From: Novosphingobium profundi
Lineage (GTDB): Bacteria > Pseudomonadota > Alphaproteobacteria > Sphingomonadales > Sphingomonadaceae
Length of the DNA: 64,000 nucleotides
Reading direction: 5' to 3'
Assembly: GCF_018491765.1 (NCBI RefSeq)
Contig: NZ_JABWCU010000004.1
Location: 62,001-126,000 of the forward strand
Part shown: positions 9,584-19,045 of the stretch, in pieces
Layout of the letters: each line of letters opens with the position of its first letter
Position numbering within the stretch: position 1 is the first letter of the stretch
Notes under the pieces: model-generated
Database searches by the model: none
What the model was told of the DNA's origin: nothing
The model's input: the letters and a program-made list of their open reading frames with translations, nothing else
Translations under genes and position numbers: made by a program

Positions 9584-10338
9584 TCGGGGTAGCGCGGCCG
9601 CCAGCCGAGCACGCGCCTGGCCTTGCCGTTCGCGACGCGCCGGTTCTCGGCGTAGAAGCCGCGCGCCATCGGGGAAAGGCCCGCCTCGTCGAGCGTCTGG
9701 AGCGCCGGCAGGGGCAGGCCCAGCAACGCGCAGGCGTGCTCGACCAGTCGGTTCTGGTGGCAGGGCAGGTCGTCGGCAAGGTTGTAGACCCCGACGGGCT
9801 TGTCCAGCCCGGCGAGGACGCCACTGGCGATATCCTCGACGTGGACCCGGCTGAACACCTGGCCCGGCAGGTCGATGCGGTGGGCGCGGCCTTCCTGCAC
9901 CCGCTCGAAGATCGAGCGCCCCGGCCCATAGATGCCGGGAAGGCGATAGACCCGTGCGCCCAGCGCCTGCCAGGCGCGGTCCGCCTCGGCGCGCGCGGTG
10001 CGTCGCCCGGTGCCGATGGGCGAGGCCTCGTCGACCCAGGCGCCGCCCGCATCGCCGTAGACCCCGGTCGAGGAGAGGTAGCTCAGCGCCTTGCCCCCGA
10101 GCGCATCGCCATAGGCTTCCAGCACCGGATCGAGCGGTTCGCCGCGCGCCTCGCGCCCCGGCGGAACCGAGGAAAGCACGTGATCGGCGTCGGCAAGTGC
10201 GAGGCGGACCGAGCCCGCATCGTCGAAGGACAAGGTGCCGTCGCGGCCGGTGGAGACGACCTCCCAGCCAAAGGCTTCGAACGTGCGGGCGATGACCTTG
10301 GCGGTATAGCCGAGGCCGAAGATGAACAGGCGGGGCAT
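9493..10338 (-). CDS. NAD-dependent epimerase/dehydratase family protein (extended SDR)
   Basis: A 281-aa protein with an N-terminal Rossmann fold (MPRLFIFGLGYTAKVIA; the glycine motif is GLGYTA). It continues with LSYLSSTGVYGD, the active-site Ser/Thr and Tyr region of extended SDRs, and GIYGPGRS. In many proteobacteria such YeeZ-like proteins are annotated as nucleoside-diphosphate-sugar epimerases, but the classical YxxxK is not obvious. The ATG at 10338 is chosen because the family starts directly at the Rossmann strand. It is divergent from pepN (108 bases between starts) and convergently overlaps the EamA gene by 91 bases. Substrate unknown. Confidence 0.85.
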   Translation of the reverse strand: MPRLFIFGLGYTAKVIARTFEAFGWEVVSTGRDGTLSFDDAGSVRLALADADHVLSSVPPGREARGEPLDPVLEAYGDALGGKALSYLSSTGVYGDAGGAWVDEASPIGTGRRTARAEADRAWQALGARVYRLPGIYGPGRSIFERVQEGRAHRIDLPGQVFSRVHVEDIASGVLAGLDKPVGVYNLADDLPCHQNRLVEHACALLGLPLPALQTLDEAGLSPMARGFYAENRRVANGKARRVLGWRPRYPDYAAGLRALSATISPSVASAAPAPASSDQR

Positions 10339-10445
10339 GGCGTCGGACCTAGCATCCCTGCACGCATTCGACAAAGTGGCGCTGGCACCCTGCAAATCGT
10401 GTGGGCCTCTCTGGCATTCGCGCCGCGAAGGGCTAGATATGCCCC

Positions 10446-13100
10446 ATGGATATCGCCAGCAGACCCGCCGAGCCCGAACAGAACCTCCAGACGGCCGATG
10501 CCGCGCCTGCGCCGCAGGCCCCGCCGGTAATCCGGCGCGAGGACTATCTGCCCCCGGCCTGGCTGGTGCCCGAGATCGCGCTCGACTTCGCGCTTGGCCT
10601 CGATGCGACCACGGTCGTCTCGAAGCTCTCGGTCCGGCGCAACCCCGATGGCAACGGCACGCCGACGCTGCGCCTCAACGGCGACCAGCTTGCTCCCGTA
10701 GCGGTCCACGTCGATGGCGAGGCGGTCAACGACTGGCGCATGGACGGGCCCGACCTCCTGATCGAGCTTGCGGGCGAGGCGCACGAGGTCTCGGTGGAAA
10801 CCGCGCTCGTACCCTCGGGCAACAGCCAGCTCATGGGCCTCTATGCCTCGAACGGCATGCTCTGCACCCAGTGCGAGGCCGAGGGCTTCCGCCGCATCAC
10901 CTTCTTCCCCGACCGCCCCGACGTGCTTTCGACTTATTCGGTGCGCATGGCGGGCGACAGGGCGGTTTTTCCGATCCTGCTCGCCAACGGCAACTGCACC
11001 GCGCAAGGGGAGAGCGAGGACGGCACGCACTGGGCCGAGTGGCACGACCCCTGGCCCAAGCCGAGCTACCTCTTCGCGCTCGTCGCGGGTGAACTGATCG
11101 CCAACCACGCCACTTTCACCACAATGAGCGGGCGCAAGGTCGACCTCAACGTCTGGGTGCGCCCGGGCGACGAAGGGCGCACGCAGCACGCGGTCGATTC
11201 GCTGATCGCCTCGATGAAGTGGGACGAGGAGACCTTCGGGCGCGAGTACGACCTCGACCTCTTCAACATCGTCGCCGTGTCCGACTTCAACATGGGCGCG
11301 ATGGAGAACAAGGGGCTCAACGTCTTCAACACGCGCTATGTGCTGGCCGACCCCGACACCGCGACCGACGCCGACTACGACGCGGTCGAGGGCGTGATCG
11401 GGCATGAGTACTTCCACAACTGGTCGGGCAACCGCATTACCTGCCGCGACTGGTTCCAGCTTTCCCTGAAGGAAGGCTTCACGGTCCTGCGCGACCAGCT
11501 CTTCAGCGCCGACATGGGCTCCGAGCCGGTCAAGCGCATCGAGGACGTGCGGATCCTGCGCATTGCCCAGTTCCCCGAGGATTCGGGGCCGCTGGCGCAC
11601 CCGATCCGTCCGGATTCCTATCAGGAAATCAGTAACTTCTACACCGCGACCGTCTACAACAAGGGCGCCGAGGTGATCCGCATGATGCGCACCATGGCGG
11701 GCGAGGAGCGGTTCCGCAAAGGTACCGACCTCTACTTCGAGCGCCACGACGGCACCGCCGCGACCTGCGAGGACTTCGTGACCGCGATCGAGGATGGCGC
11801 CGGGCTCGACCTGTCGCAGTTCCGCCTGTGGTATTCGCAGGCGGGCACCCCGCAAGTCTCGGTCGCGCTCCAGCAGGAAGGGGCGCGGCTGGTGCTGACG
11901 CTGCGGCAGGCAGTTCCGACCACGCCGGGCCAGCCCGAGAAGCAGCCCATGCCGATCCCCTTGCGCGTCGCGCTGTTCGACCGCGCCACAGGTACGCACG
12001 GCGGCGAAACGCTGATCGTGCTGACCAAGGCCGAGGACCGCTTCGTCTTCGAGAACGCGCCCGCCGATCCGGTGCTTTCGATCAACCGTGGCTTCTCCGC
12101 GCCGGTCGCGATCGAGATGCTGCGCCCCGATGCCGACCTCGTGTTCCTCGCCGCGCACGACGATGACCCCTTCGCGCGCTACGAGGCGATGCAGAGTCTC
12201 GTCGTCCAGCACCTCGTCGCGGCGGTCGGCGGCGGGCTTGACGAAGGTGCGCGCGCGCAGGGCCGCGAAGCCATCGGTGCGGCGTTCGGGGCGATCGTAA
12301 CCGACCCCGCGCTCGACGACCTCATGCGCGGGGAACTGATGCTGCTTCCGGCCGAGAGCTATCTTGCCGAGCAGTTGCTGGTGTCCGATCCGGGCGCGAT
12401 CCACGCCGAGCGCGAGGGCCTCAAGGCCTGGCTCGGCAAGGCGCTCGCGGCCGATCTCGAAGCGCTCCATGACCGCGTCTCGGCGGTGCCCTATGGCCGC
12501 GAGGCCGCCGCACGCGGCGCGCGCAAGGTCAAGACGCAGGCGCTCGTCTACATCGCGGCGGGTAACCCGGCCGAGGGCGCGCGGCGCGGCCTCGCGCAAT
12601 ACCAGGGGGCCCAGAGCATGACCGACCGGCAGGGCGCGTTGATGGTGCTGGCGAGCCTCGATTGCCCCGAGCGCGAGGAGGCGCTGGCCGATTTCCTTGC
12701 GCGTTACGAGGGTAATGCCTTGGTCATCGACAAGTGGTTCTCGCTCCAGGCCGGCTCGCTCCACCCGCGCGTCCTGGCGCATATCAAGACCTTGAGCGCG
12801 CATCCCGAGTTCCGCATGTCGAACCCCAATCGCGTGCGCGCGCTCTACATGGCCGCAGCGATGAACCCGGTCGCGTTCCACGATCCGGGCGGCGAGGGCT
12901 ATCGCATGATCGGCGACCTCATCCGCCGCCTCGACCCGATCAACCCGCAGACGGCGGCGCGTTTCGTGCCCTCGCTCGGACGCTGGCGCCGGGTCGAGCC
13001 GCAGCGCGCCGCGCTCATGCGCGCCGAGCTCGAGCGGATCGCGGCCGAGGCGAATCTCTCGCGCGACGTGCGCGAGCAGGTCACCAAGAGCCTGGGCTGA
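10446..13100 (+). CDS. pepN: Aminopeptidase N (M1 family)
   Basis: Cytoplasmic zinc aminopeptidase that trims N-terminal residues from peptides. The protein is 884 aa, close to E. coli PepN (870). The substrate-recognition motif GAMEN is followed by the zinc site HEYFH with the third ligand Glu 18 residues on (LSLKEGFTV), and by the catalytic Tyr region NFYTATVYNKGAEV. The N-terminal 25 residues are an Ala/Pro-rich tail. There is no signal peptide. The gene stops 10 bases before pgeF, so the two are cotranscribed. Confidence 0.96.
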   Translation: MDIASRPAEPEQNLQTADAAPAPQAPPVIRREDYLPPAWLVPEIALDFALGLDATTVVSKLSVRRNPDGNGTPTLRLNGDQLAPVAVHVDGEAVNDWRMDGPDLLIELAGEAHEVSVETALVPSGNSQLMGLYASNGMLCTQCEAEGFRRITFFPDRPDVLSTYSVRMAGDRAVFPILLANGNCTAQGESEDGTHWAEWHDPWPKPSYLFALVAGELIANHATFTTMSGRKVDLNVWVRPGDEGRTQHAVDSLIASMKWDEETFGREYDLDLFNIVAVSDFNMGAMENKGLNVFNTRYVLADPDTATDADYDAVEGVIGHEYFHNWSGNRITCRDWFQLSLKEGFTVLRDQLFSADMGSEPVKRIEDVRILRIAQFPEDSGPLAHPIRPDSYQEISNFYTATVYNKGAEVIRMMRTMAGEERFRKGTDLYFERHDGTAATCEDFVTAIEDGAGLDLSQFRLWYSQAGTPQVSVALQQEGARLVLTLRQAVPTTPGQPEKQPMPIPLRVALFDRATGTHGGETLIVLTKAEDRFVFENAPADPVLSINRGFSAPVAIEMLRPDADLVFLAAHDDDPFARYEAMQSLVVQHLVAAVGGGLDEGARAQGREAIGAAFGAIVTDPALDDLMRGELMLLPAESYLAEQLLVSDPGAIHAEREGLKAWLGKALAADLEALHDRVSAVPYGREAAARGARKVKTQALVYIAAGNPAEGARRGLAQYQGAQSMTDRQGALMVLASLDCPEREEALADFLARYEGNALVIDKWFSLQAGSLHPRVLAHIKTLSAHPEFRMSNPNRVRALYMAAAMNPVAFHDPGGEGYRMIGDLIRRLDPINPQTAARFVPSLGRWRRVEPQRAALMRAELERIAAEANLSRDVREQVTKSLG

Positions 13101-13110
13101 GGACGCGGCC

Positions 13111-13899
13111 ATGACCATCGCGAACGAAGCGGTCGACGTTGCGCGCGCGGCGTCGCTCGAGGGGCTCGAGGGGATCGCCCACGGCTTTCTCGGTCGGCGC
13201 GGCGGGGTGAGCGAAGGCGAGGTCGCCGGGCTCAACGTCGGCTATGGTTCGGGCGATGACCACGCGAAGATCGACGCCAACCGGGCGCGGGTGGTCGAGG
13301 CCGTTCTTCCCGGCGGCCGGCTGGTGACGCTCTACCAGGTGCATTCGGCCGATTGCGTGACACTTTCCGATCCGGTCTGGAGCGATGCGGAGCGGCCCCA
13401 TGCCGACGCCTTGGTGACGAACCGTCCCGGCGTGCTCCTGGGCATTCTCACCGCCGATTGCGCGCCGGTCCTGTTTGCCGATCATGAAGCCGGGGTGGTG
13501 GGGGCGGCGCACGCCGGCTGGAAGGGCGCCTTCGCGGGTGTCACCGAAAGCACCGTCCAGGCGATGGAGGCGCTCGGCGCGCGGCGCGAGCGCATCGCCG
13601 CGGCCATCGGCCCGTGCATCGCGCGGCGCAGCTACGAGGTCGACGAGGCCTTTTTCCGCCGTTTCCTTGAACAGGACGAGGGCAATGCGGTGTTCTTCGG
13701 CGCCGGGCGCGAGTGCCATCACCAGTTCGACCTCGAATCCTATGTGGCCGCGCGTCTCGCCGCCTCGGGCCTGCGCCGCATCGAGGCGCTGGGGCTCGAC
13801 ACCTACAGCGCCCCTGAACGCTATTTCTCCTACCGTCGCGCGACCCATCGCAAAGAAGCCAATTATGGCAGACAGATATCGGTGATCGGCTTGACCTAG
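13111..13899 (+). CDS. pgeF: Purine nucleoside phosphorylase, YfiH/laccase-domain family
   Basis: A 262-aa member of the YfiH (multicopper oxidoreductase-like, Cu-oxidase_4) family. Members act on purine nucleosides, and E. coli PgeF also edits a misincorporated amino acid in peptidoglycan; which role applies here is open. The metal/catalytic motifs QVHSADCV, TADCAPV and AAHAGWKGA are all present, as is AIGPCI. The start at 13111 is the first ATG after pepN (10-base gap). The last codons overlap a perfect 16-base palindrome at 13890-13905. Confidence 0.92.
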   Translation: MTIANEAVDVARAASLEGLEGIAHGFLGRRGGVSEGEVAGLNVGYGSGDDHAKIDANRARVVEAVLPGGRLVTLYQVHSADCVTLSDPVWSDAERPHADALVTNRPGVLLGILTADCAPVLFADHEAGVVGAAHAGWKGAFAGVTESTVQAMEALGARRERIAAAIGPCIARRSYEVDEAFFRRFLEQDEGNAVFFGAGRECHHQFDLESYVAARLAASGLRRIEALGLDTYSAPERYFSYRRATHRKEANYGRQISVIGLT

Positions 13900-13905
13900 G
13901 TCAAG
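13890..13905. promoter_or_regulatory. Perfect FNR/FixK-like palindrome upstream of petABC
   Basis: CTTGACCTAGGTCAAG is a perfect 16-base inverted repeat with the TTGAC-N4-GTCAA form of CRP/FNR-family sites. It covers the pgeF stop and lies 255 bases before petA, so regulation of the bc1 operon by oxygen through an FnrL/FixK-type protein is possible. No regulator of this type is in the window. Confidence 0.5.
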
Positions 13906-13979
13906 ACAGCCTCTCCCTTCAGAGTTTAGAAGCCCGCCAAGGGCGCCCATGGGCGGTCCGCTTGACCAAAAACACGGTT

Positions 13980-14013
13980 GGCACGGCTGATTTTCGTGTA
14001 TATCAGCCGTGCC
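13980..14013. promoter_or_regulatory. 11-bp inverted repeat in the petABC leader
   Basis: GGCACGGCTGA (13980-13990) and TCAGCCGTGCC (14003-14013) form a perfect 11-bp stem with a 12-base AT-rich loop. No U run follows, so it looks more like an operator or a leader RNA hairpin than a terminator. Confidence 0.45.
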
Positions 14014-14027
14014 AGGTCGGTATTGAG

Positions 14028-14044
14028 AACAGGATTAACCTGTT
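14028..14044. promoter_or_regulatory. Second inverted repeat in the petABC leader
   Basis: AACAGG-ATTAA-CCTGTT is a 6-5-6 inverted repeat 15 bases after the longer repeat and about 117 bases before petA. It has the size of a dimeric repressor operator; nothing more can be said from sequence. Confidence 0.35.
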
Positions 14045-14160
14045 TTGGTACCGTACGTTGGGGGGATCCAAGCGAACCGTAGGTGCGCATCCTGGCCTCT
14101 TGTCGGTTCCGGCTCTTGTCGGGTTCGGCCGGGGGTTGTCTAAACAAGGCAAGGGCAAAC

Positions 14161-14694
14161 ATGGCAGAAGAAGATGGCGTGCGGAGGCGCGATTTCATCA
14201 ACGTCGCGGCGGTAAGCGCGGCAGGGGTCGCCGGAATAGGGGTAGTCATTCCGCTGGTAAGTCAGATGTCGGCATCGGCCGATGTCCTCGCGGCTTCCAC
14301 GACCGAGGTCGATATTTCTTCTGTTCAGACCGGGCAGGCGATCAAGGCGATCTTTCGCAAGCAGCCGGTCTTCATCCGCAATCTGACCCAGCGCGAGATC
14401 GACGAGGCGAACGCCGTCGACGTCTCGAGCCTGCGCGACCCGCAGACGCTGGAAGAGCGGACCAAGGAAGGCAAGACCAACTGGCTGATCACCATGGGCG
14501 TGTGCACGCATCTGGGGTGCGTGCCGCTCGGCGCCGGCGAAGGTGAGCCGCGCGGGGAATTCGGCGGGTATTTCTGCCCCTGCCACGGTTCGTCCTACGA
14601 CACCGCCGCCCGAATCCGTAAGGGCCCTGCGCCCCTGAACCTGCAGGTTCCGGATTACACCTTCACGTCCGACACCGTCGTCACGATCGGCTGA
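14161..14694 (+). CDS. petA: Ubiquinol-cytochrome c reductase, Rieske iron-sulfur subunit
   Basis: Carries the [2Fe-2S] cluster that takes electrons from ubiquinol in complex III. The protein is 177 aa. The N-terminus has a Tat-type anchor ([16 protein letters not shown]) followed by one membrane helix. The cluster motifs CTHLGC and CPCHGS are intact in the C-terminal third, each supplying Cys and His ligands and a disulfide Cys. The ATG at 14161 begins [11 protein letters not shown]; an upstream in-frame extension is Cys-rich and unlike the family. petB follows after 23 bases. Confidence 0.97.
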   Translation: MAEEDGVRRRDFINVAAVSAAGVAGIGVVIPLVSQMSASADVLAASTTEVDISSVQTGQAIKAIFRKQPVFIRNLTQREIDEANAVDVSSLRDPQTLEERTKEGKTNWLITMGVCTHLGCVPLGAGEGEPRGEFGGYFCPCHGSSYDTAARIRKGPAPLNLQVPDYTFTSDTVVTIG

Positions 14695-14717
14695 GGCCAA
14701 GAGAGAGGATCAAGAAC

Positions 14718-15998
14718 ATGAGCTTTCCCTGGGCCAAGGTATATACTCCCGAACATCCCTTCATGAAGTGGATGGACGAACGGCTGCCGCTCCCGCGCCT
14801 CGTCTACAACGCCGTCGGTGGCGGCTACGAGGTTCCGCGCAATCTCAACTATTTCTGGAACTTCGGGTTCCTCGCGGGGCTCTGCCTCGTGATCCAGATC
14901 GTCACCGGCATCGTCATGGCGATGCACTATGCGGCGAACACCGGCGTTGCCTTCGACAGCATCGAGATGACCGTGCGCGACGTGAACTGGGGCTGGCTGA
15001 TGCGCTATGCGCACGCCAACGGCGCCTCGGCCTTCTTCGTGGTCATCTACATCCACATCTTCCGCGGCTTCTTCTACGGCTCGTACAAGGCCCCGCGCGA
15101 GATGGTGTGGCTGCTGGGCGTCGTGATCTTCCTGCTGATGATGGCGACCGCCTTCATGGGCTACGTGCTTCCCTGGGGCCAGATGAGCTTCTGGGGCGCC
15201 AAGGTCATCACCGGCCTGTTCAGCGCGATCCCGCTCGTGGGCGAACCGCTCCAGCAGTGGCTGCTCGGCGGCTTCGCGCCCGACAACGCCGCGCTCAACC
15301 GCTTCTTCTCGCTGCACTACCTCCTGCCCTTCGTGATCCTGGGCGTGGTGATCCTGCACATCTGGGCGCTGCACATCCCGGGCTCGTCGAACCCGACCGG
15401 CGTCGAGGTCAAGAGCGAGAGCGACACGGTTCCTTTCTATCCCTATTACGTCGCCAAGGACGGCTGGGCGATCGGCGTCTTTGCGATCCTCTACTGCGCG
15501 ATGGTGTTCTTCGCGCCGAACTACCTGGGTCACCCGGACAACTACATTCCGGCCAACCCGATGAGCACACCTGCGCACATCGTGCCCGAATGGTACTTCT
15601 GGCCGTTCTACGCGATCCTGCGCGCCTTCACCGCGAACATCTTCTTCATCCCGGCCAAGCTGATGGGCGTGCTGGCGATGTTCGGGGCGATCCTGGTGTG
15701 GTTCTTCCTGCCCTGGCTCGACCGTTCGCCGATCCGTTCGGCTTCGTACCGTCCGGTCTACAAGTGGTTCTTCGTGGTCCTGTGCCTCGACATGCTGGTG
15801 CTGTTCTACTGCGGCGGCGCGGAGGCCAAGGAACCTTACGTGATGATCAGCCAGATCGCGGCGCTCTACTACTTCGCGCACTTCCTGATCATCCTTCCGA
15901 TCGTTTCGGCCATCGAGAAGCCCAAGCCGCTGCCCTTCTCCATCACCGAGTCCGTGCTCGGCAAGGATGAAGACGCCGTGCTTGCGCCCTCGGCCTGA
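14718..15998 (+). CDS. petB: Ubiquinol-cytochrome c reductase, cytochrome b subunit
   Basis: Membrane subunit of the bc1 complex that holds hemes bL and bH and both quinone sites. The protein is 426 aa, typical of alphaproteobacteria. The quinol-oxidation signature PEW occurs in [13 protein letters not shown], and the paired histidine helices are visible (MAMHYAAN and [37 protein letters not shown]). About eight membrane helices are present. It is the middle gene of petABC. Confidence 0.98.
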   Translation: MSFPWAKVYTPEHPFMKWMDERLPLPRLVYNAVGGGYEVPRNLNYFWNFGFLAGLCLVIQIVTGIVMAMHYAANTGVAFDSIEMTVRDVNWGWLMRYAHANGASAFFVVIYIHIFRGFFYGSYKAPREMVWLLGVVIFLLMMATAFMGYVLPWGQMSFWGAKVITGLFSAIPLVGEPLQQWLLGGFAPDNAALNRFFSLHYLLPFVILGVVILHIWALHIPGSSNPTGVEVKSESDTVPFYPYYVAKDGWAIGVFAILYCAMVFFAPNYLGHPDNYIPANPMSTPAHIVPEWYFWPFYAILRAFTANIFFIPAKLMGVLAMFGAILVWFFLPWLDRSPIRSASYRPVYKWFFVVLCLDMLVLFYCGGAEAKEPYVMISQIAALYYFAHFLIILPIVSAIEKPKPLPFSITESVLGKDEDAVLAPSA

Positions 15999-16028
15999 TC
16001 GACAGCAGACACGAAAGAGACGAAAGAC

Positions 16029-16838
16029 ATGGCACGCATTCTCTCGATCCTCGTCGGGCTGTTCTTCACGCTGTCCCTGGCTTACACATTCGCGGTCGGC
16101 GCCTACACGGCGGCGACCGAGCCAGAGGCACCGACGGCCGAGCACGAGTTCCACCTTGCCCCCAAGCACGTCAGCTTCGCGAGCGACGGTCCGTTCGGCA
16201 AGTTCGACCGCCAGCAGCTCCAGCGCGGCTTCCAGGTCTACCAGCAGGTCTGCTCGGCCTGCCACTCGCTGCGCCACGTGGCGTTCCGCGACCTGGAGCA
16301 GCTGGGCTACAACGACGCCGAAGTGAAGGCGATCGCGGCGCAGTTCACGGTGCCCAAGTATGACACCGCCACCGGCGAGGTCGCGTCCAACCCGGGCATG
16401 GCGACGGATTACTTCCCGCCGGTTGCCTATGGTGGCCAGGGCAGCCCGCCCGATCTCTCACTGATCGCCAAGGCGCGTCACGGCGGCGGCGCTTACGTCT
16501 ACTCGCTGCTGACCGGCTACCAGGATCAGCCCGCGGAACTGCTCAAGCACTTCCCGGACTCCAAGACGCCGGACGGGCTTTACTACAACCCGTATTTCGC
16601 GAACCTCAACCTCGCGATGCCGGCCCCGCTGGTGGACGATGCGGTGACCTATTCGGACGGCACCAGGGCCACGCTCGACCAGGAAGCCAAGGACGTTTCG
16701 GCCTTCCTGATCTGGGCTTCCGAGCCGACCATGGACAAGCGCAAGCAGACCGGCTGGCCGATCCTGGGCTTCCTGCTCTTCGCCACGATCCTGGGCTACA
16801 TGTCCTATCGCAACATCTGGGCGAACAAGAAGCACTGA
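16029..16838 (+). CDS. petC: Ubiquinol-cytochrome c reductase, cytochrome c1 subunit
   Basis: Periplasmic heme protein that passes electrons from the Rieske centre to a soluble or membrane cytochrome c. The protein is 269 aa with an N-terminal signal (ILVGLFFTLSLAYTFAVGAY), the covalent heme motif CSACH near residue 75, a candidate axial Met in LNLAMPAPL and a single C-terminal membrane anchor (WPILGFLLFATILGYMSY). It ends the petABC operon and is followed by a terminator. Confidence 0.97.
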   Translation: MARILSILVGLFFTLSLAYTFAVGAYTAATEPEAPTAEHEFHLAPKHVSFASDGPFGKFDRQQLQRGFQVYQQVCSACHSLRHVAFRDLEQLGYNDAEVKAIAAQFTVPKYDTATGEVASNPGMATDYFPPVAYGGQGSPPDLSLIAKARHGGGAYVYSLLTGYQDQPAELLKHFPDSKTPDGLYYNPYFANLNLAMPAPLVDDAVTYSDGTRATLDQEAKDVSAFLIWASEPTMDKRKQTGWPILGFLLFATILGYMSYRNIWANKKH

Positions 16839-16866
16839 GCTTTCCGCCCCACGCGAACCTTTGACA

Positions 16867-16900
16867 GAGCCTCCCCATCGCGCGATGGGGAGGCTCTTTC
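16867..16900 (+). terminator. Terminator of petABC
   Basis: GAGCCTCCCCATCG and CGATGGGGAGGCTC form a perfect 14-bp stem with a two-base (CG) gap, followed by a weak TTTCCTT tract. It begins 28 bases after the petC stop. Confidence 0.75.
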
Positions 16901-16948
16901 CTTATGGGTCGCCCTGACCTCTGCCACATCCGACGGAGTACCCCGCCC

Positions 16949-17485
16949 GTGACGCCCGAAGACCTCAAATCGCTGGTCCGCACGATCCCCGACTTCCCCA
17001 AGCCAGGCATCCTGTTCCGCGACGTCACTACGCTCATGGGGCACGGGCCGGGCTTTGCCGCCGCGGTCGAGCTGATGGCACAGAAGGTGGAGGCCTGCGG
17101 GGGGCAGGCCATTGCCGGGATCGAGGCACGCGGGTTCATTTTCGGCGCGGCGATTGCGGCGCGGCTCGGCCTTGGCTTCGTGCCGGTGCGCAAGCCGGGC
17201 AAGCTTCCCGTGCCGGTGCTCGCGATCGACTACGCGCTCGAATACGGCACCGACACGCTGGAAGTCGATCCCGACGCGGTGGAGGATGGCGCGCGGATTG
17301 TCCTCGTCGACGATCTCCTCGCTACCGGTGGAACCGCGCTGGCGGCGACCGAACTGCTGCGCCGGGCCGGGGGCGTGGTTGCCGAGGCGCTGTTCCTCGT
17401 CGATCTGCCCGACCTTGGCGGGGGCGAGCGCCTGCGCGCAGCCGGTCTCGCCGTCGAGGCACTGCTCGACTACCCGGGGCACTGA
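16949..17485 (+). CDS. apt: Adenine phosphoribosyltransferase
   Basis: Purine salvage enzyme that makes AMP from adenine and PRPP. The protein is 178 aa. The PRPP-binding motif VLVDDLLATGGTA is intact, and the N-terminal IPDFPKPGILFRDVTTL is characteristic. The start is taken as GTG at 16949 (MTPEDLKSLVR...), which fits the family length; an ATG at 16904 would add 15 unlike residues. It lies between the petABC terminator and the tRNA-Gly gene. Confidence 0.95.
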   Translation: MTPEDLKSLVRTIPDFPKPGILFRDVTTLMGHGPGFAAAVELMAQKVEACGGQAIAGIEARGFIFGAAIAARLGLGFVPVRKPGKLPVPVLAIDYALEYGTDTLEVDPDAVEDGARIVLVDDLLATGGTALAATELLRRAGGVVAEALFLVDLPDLGGGERLRAAGLAVEALLDYPGH

Positions 17486-17594
17486 TCCGGCGCGCAATGC
17501 ACCCGGGTTGTAAATGAGATATTGACGAGGGGGCAAGTGTCGTGGCAAGCGGCTCGCCTTGGCAGCGAGGCACGTCCCGCCGCCGGATCCCAGA

Positions 17595-17668
17595 GCGGGT
17601 ATAGCATAGTGGTAATGCTCTAGCCTTCCAAGCTAGCTAGAGGGGTTCGATTCCCCTTACCCGCTCCA
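17595..17668 (+). tRNA. tRNA-Gly (anticodon TCC)
   Basis: A 74-base cloverleaf with the CCA end encoded (17666-17668). The acceptor arm GCGGGTA pairs with TACCCGC and the discriminator base is T. The anticodon stem CTAGC/GCTAG holds the loop CTTCCAA, placing anticodon TCC at 17627-17629, and the T arm contains GGTTCGATTCC. It is a single tRNA gene between apt and a convergent TetR gene. Confidence 0.96.
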
Positions 17669-17718
17669 ACTTTCCCTCCATTCGCTGGTTTTCGAAGGCG
17701 CGGATCGGTATTCCGTGC

Positions 17719-18339
17719 TTACTGCACCGCATAGATCTTGAGGATCTGGCGCGCCACCTCGTCGAGGCTGAGGCGGCCGGGGCGGAACCAGTTGCCCGCC
17801 GAGTTGATCGTGGAGAGCAGGAGAATGCGGTAGAGCTGGGGGTCAGTCCCGGCGGGAAGCCGCACTTTCCCGACCAGATCGGCGAAGAGCGCTTCAAAGG
17901 CGTCGCGCCGCTCGATCAACTTGGCGCGGACGGCGTCGGGTACGGCGCGAAAGTCGTTCATCAGCGGCATCGTCAGCGAATCGGGATCGAGCTGGATCGC
18001 GAGCAGCACGCGGCAGGCGCACGCGAGCTGCTCGGCCGGCTCCCCGATCTCCGCGATCGCGGCGCGGATGGCGGTCTCGGCCGTGTGCAGGGCATGGTCG
18101 TGGACGCGGATGAACAGCGCGTCCTTGCTCTTGATGTAGTGGTAGAGCGAGCCGCCAAGCAGCCCGACTTTCTCGCCGATGTCGCGGATCGAGGTGGCGG
18201 CGTAGCCCCGCTCGGCGAAGAGCGCGGCGGCGGCGGCCAGGATCATTTCCTCGCGCGTGGCGTCGCGCGGCGGCGTCGCGGTGTCATCGGTGGGCGCGGA
18301 TCGCGCCTTCGCGGGTCGGGAAGGGGGCGTGTTTGCCAT
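17719..18339 (-). CDS. TetR/AcrR family transcriptional regulator
   Basis: A 206-aa repressor-type protein. After a 25-residue basic tail, the helix-turn-helix covers about residues 27-75 (EEMILAAAAALFAERGYAAT, then GGSLYHYIKSKDALF), which is typical of TetR. The C-terminal half is a helical ligand domain without an obvious ligand signature. The ATG at 18339 starts MANTPPSRP. The 76-base gap to the secreted-protein gene upstream on the same strand leaves its operon status open; the target genes are unknown. Confidence 0.9.
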   Translation of the reverse strand: MANTPPSRPAKARSAPTDDTATPPRDATREEMILAAAAALFAERGYAATSIRDIGEKVGLLGGSLYHYIKSKDALFIRVHDHALHTAETAIRAAIAEIGEPAEQLACACRVLLAIQLDPDSLTMPLMNDFRAVPDAVRAKLIERRDAFEALFADLVGKVRLPAGTDPQLYRILLLSTINSAGNWFRPGRLSLDEVARQILKIYAVQ

Positions 18340-18415
18340 GATCCCGTGGGTGCAGACGCAAGGCTGCGGGTGCAAGCGTAAAGTGGGCCTCCCCGCGAAG
18401 TCGGTCCCGCCGACG

Positions 18416-19045
18416 TCATTGCACGACGAGGAAATACTCCGCTGGATTTTCGCCGCGATTGCGGATTTCGATCGCGTAGCGCTGCGTGAAGAGGGGGACC
18501 CACTGGCAGGCGCCGCCATGCCCTTCGCAAACCGCGCGCCGGTCCCGGTCGACGACGCGCAGCGACAGCGCCGCCTTGCCCGGTGTCGACAGCGCGACGC
18601 TGGCCTTCCGGCCCGAAAGAAAGACCTGTTCGAAATGCTCGCTCGCTCCGGCGATGACCCGGCCCGCGCGGTAGCCTGGTCCGACCGGACTGCCCCGGTA
18701 GACCGGGTCGTCGGCCCGTACGTCCGGCGCTGCGGCGGCCCGCCAGCGCACCACCGGGTCTTCGCCGGTCCAGTCGGGCAAGGGGCGGGCCCCCGAGCGC
18801 TCGATGATCCTGAGTGCGCGCTCGAGACCTGCGGTGTCGGCGCGCTTGGCAGCCGTGCTGGCATCGGCAAGCGCGAGCGCGACGGTGCCCTCGAGAGCGC
18901 CCGGCGGATCCTCGCCGGGGCCGCTTTGGGCCGAGGCGGGAACGCCGGCGGCCGTGACCATCACCAGCGCGGCGAGCAGGGCTTGTGGCAGCGCGCGTCG
19001 GGTCGGGGCGCGTCTCTTGCAAGGCGAATCATTCGGTCGGGTCAT
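18416..19045 (-). CDS. Unknown secreted protein coupled to a sensor kinase
   Basis: A 209-aa protein of unknown function. A basic N-terminus and hydrophobic stretch (ALLAALVMVTAAGVPASAQ) make a Sec signal peptide with cleavage near ASAQ. The C-terminal 80 residues look like a small beta sandwich of the pre-peptidase C-terminal type (VSLSTPGKAALSLRVVDRD is the approximate character), with two Cys that could form a disulfide (AVCEGHGGACQW). The start ATG overlaps the kinase stop as ATGA, so the gene is translated as the third member of the regulator-kinase operon. This suggests a periplasmic partner or target of the two-component system, but no family was recognised. Confidence 0.75.
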   Translation of the reverse strand: MTRPNDSPCKRRAPTRRALPQALLAALVMVTAAGVPASAQSGPGEDPPGALEGTVALALADASTAAKRADTAGLERALRIIERSGARPLPDWTGEDPVVRWRAAAAPDVRADDPVYRGSPVGPGYRAGRVIAGASEHFEQVFLSGRKASVALSTPGKAALSLRVVDRDRRAVCEGHGGACQWVPLFTQRYAIEIRNRGENPAEYFLVVQ

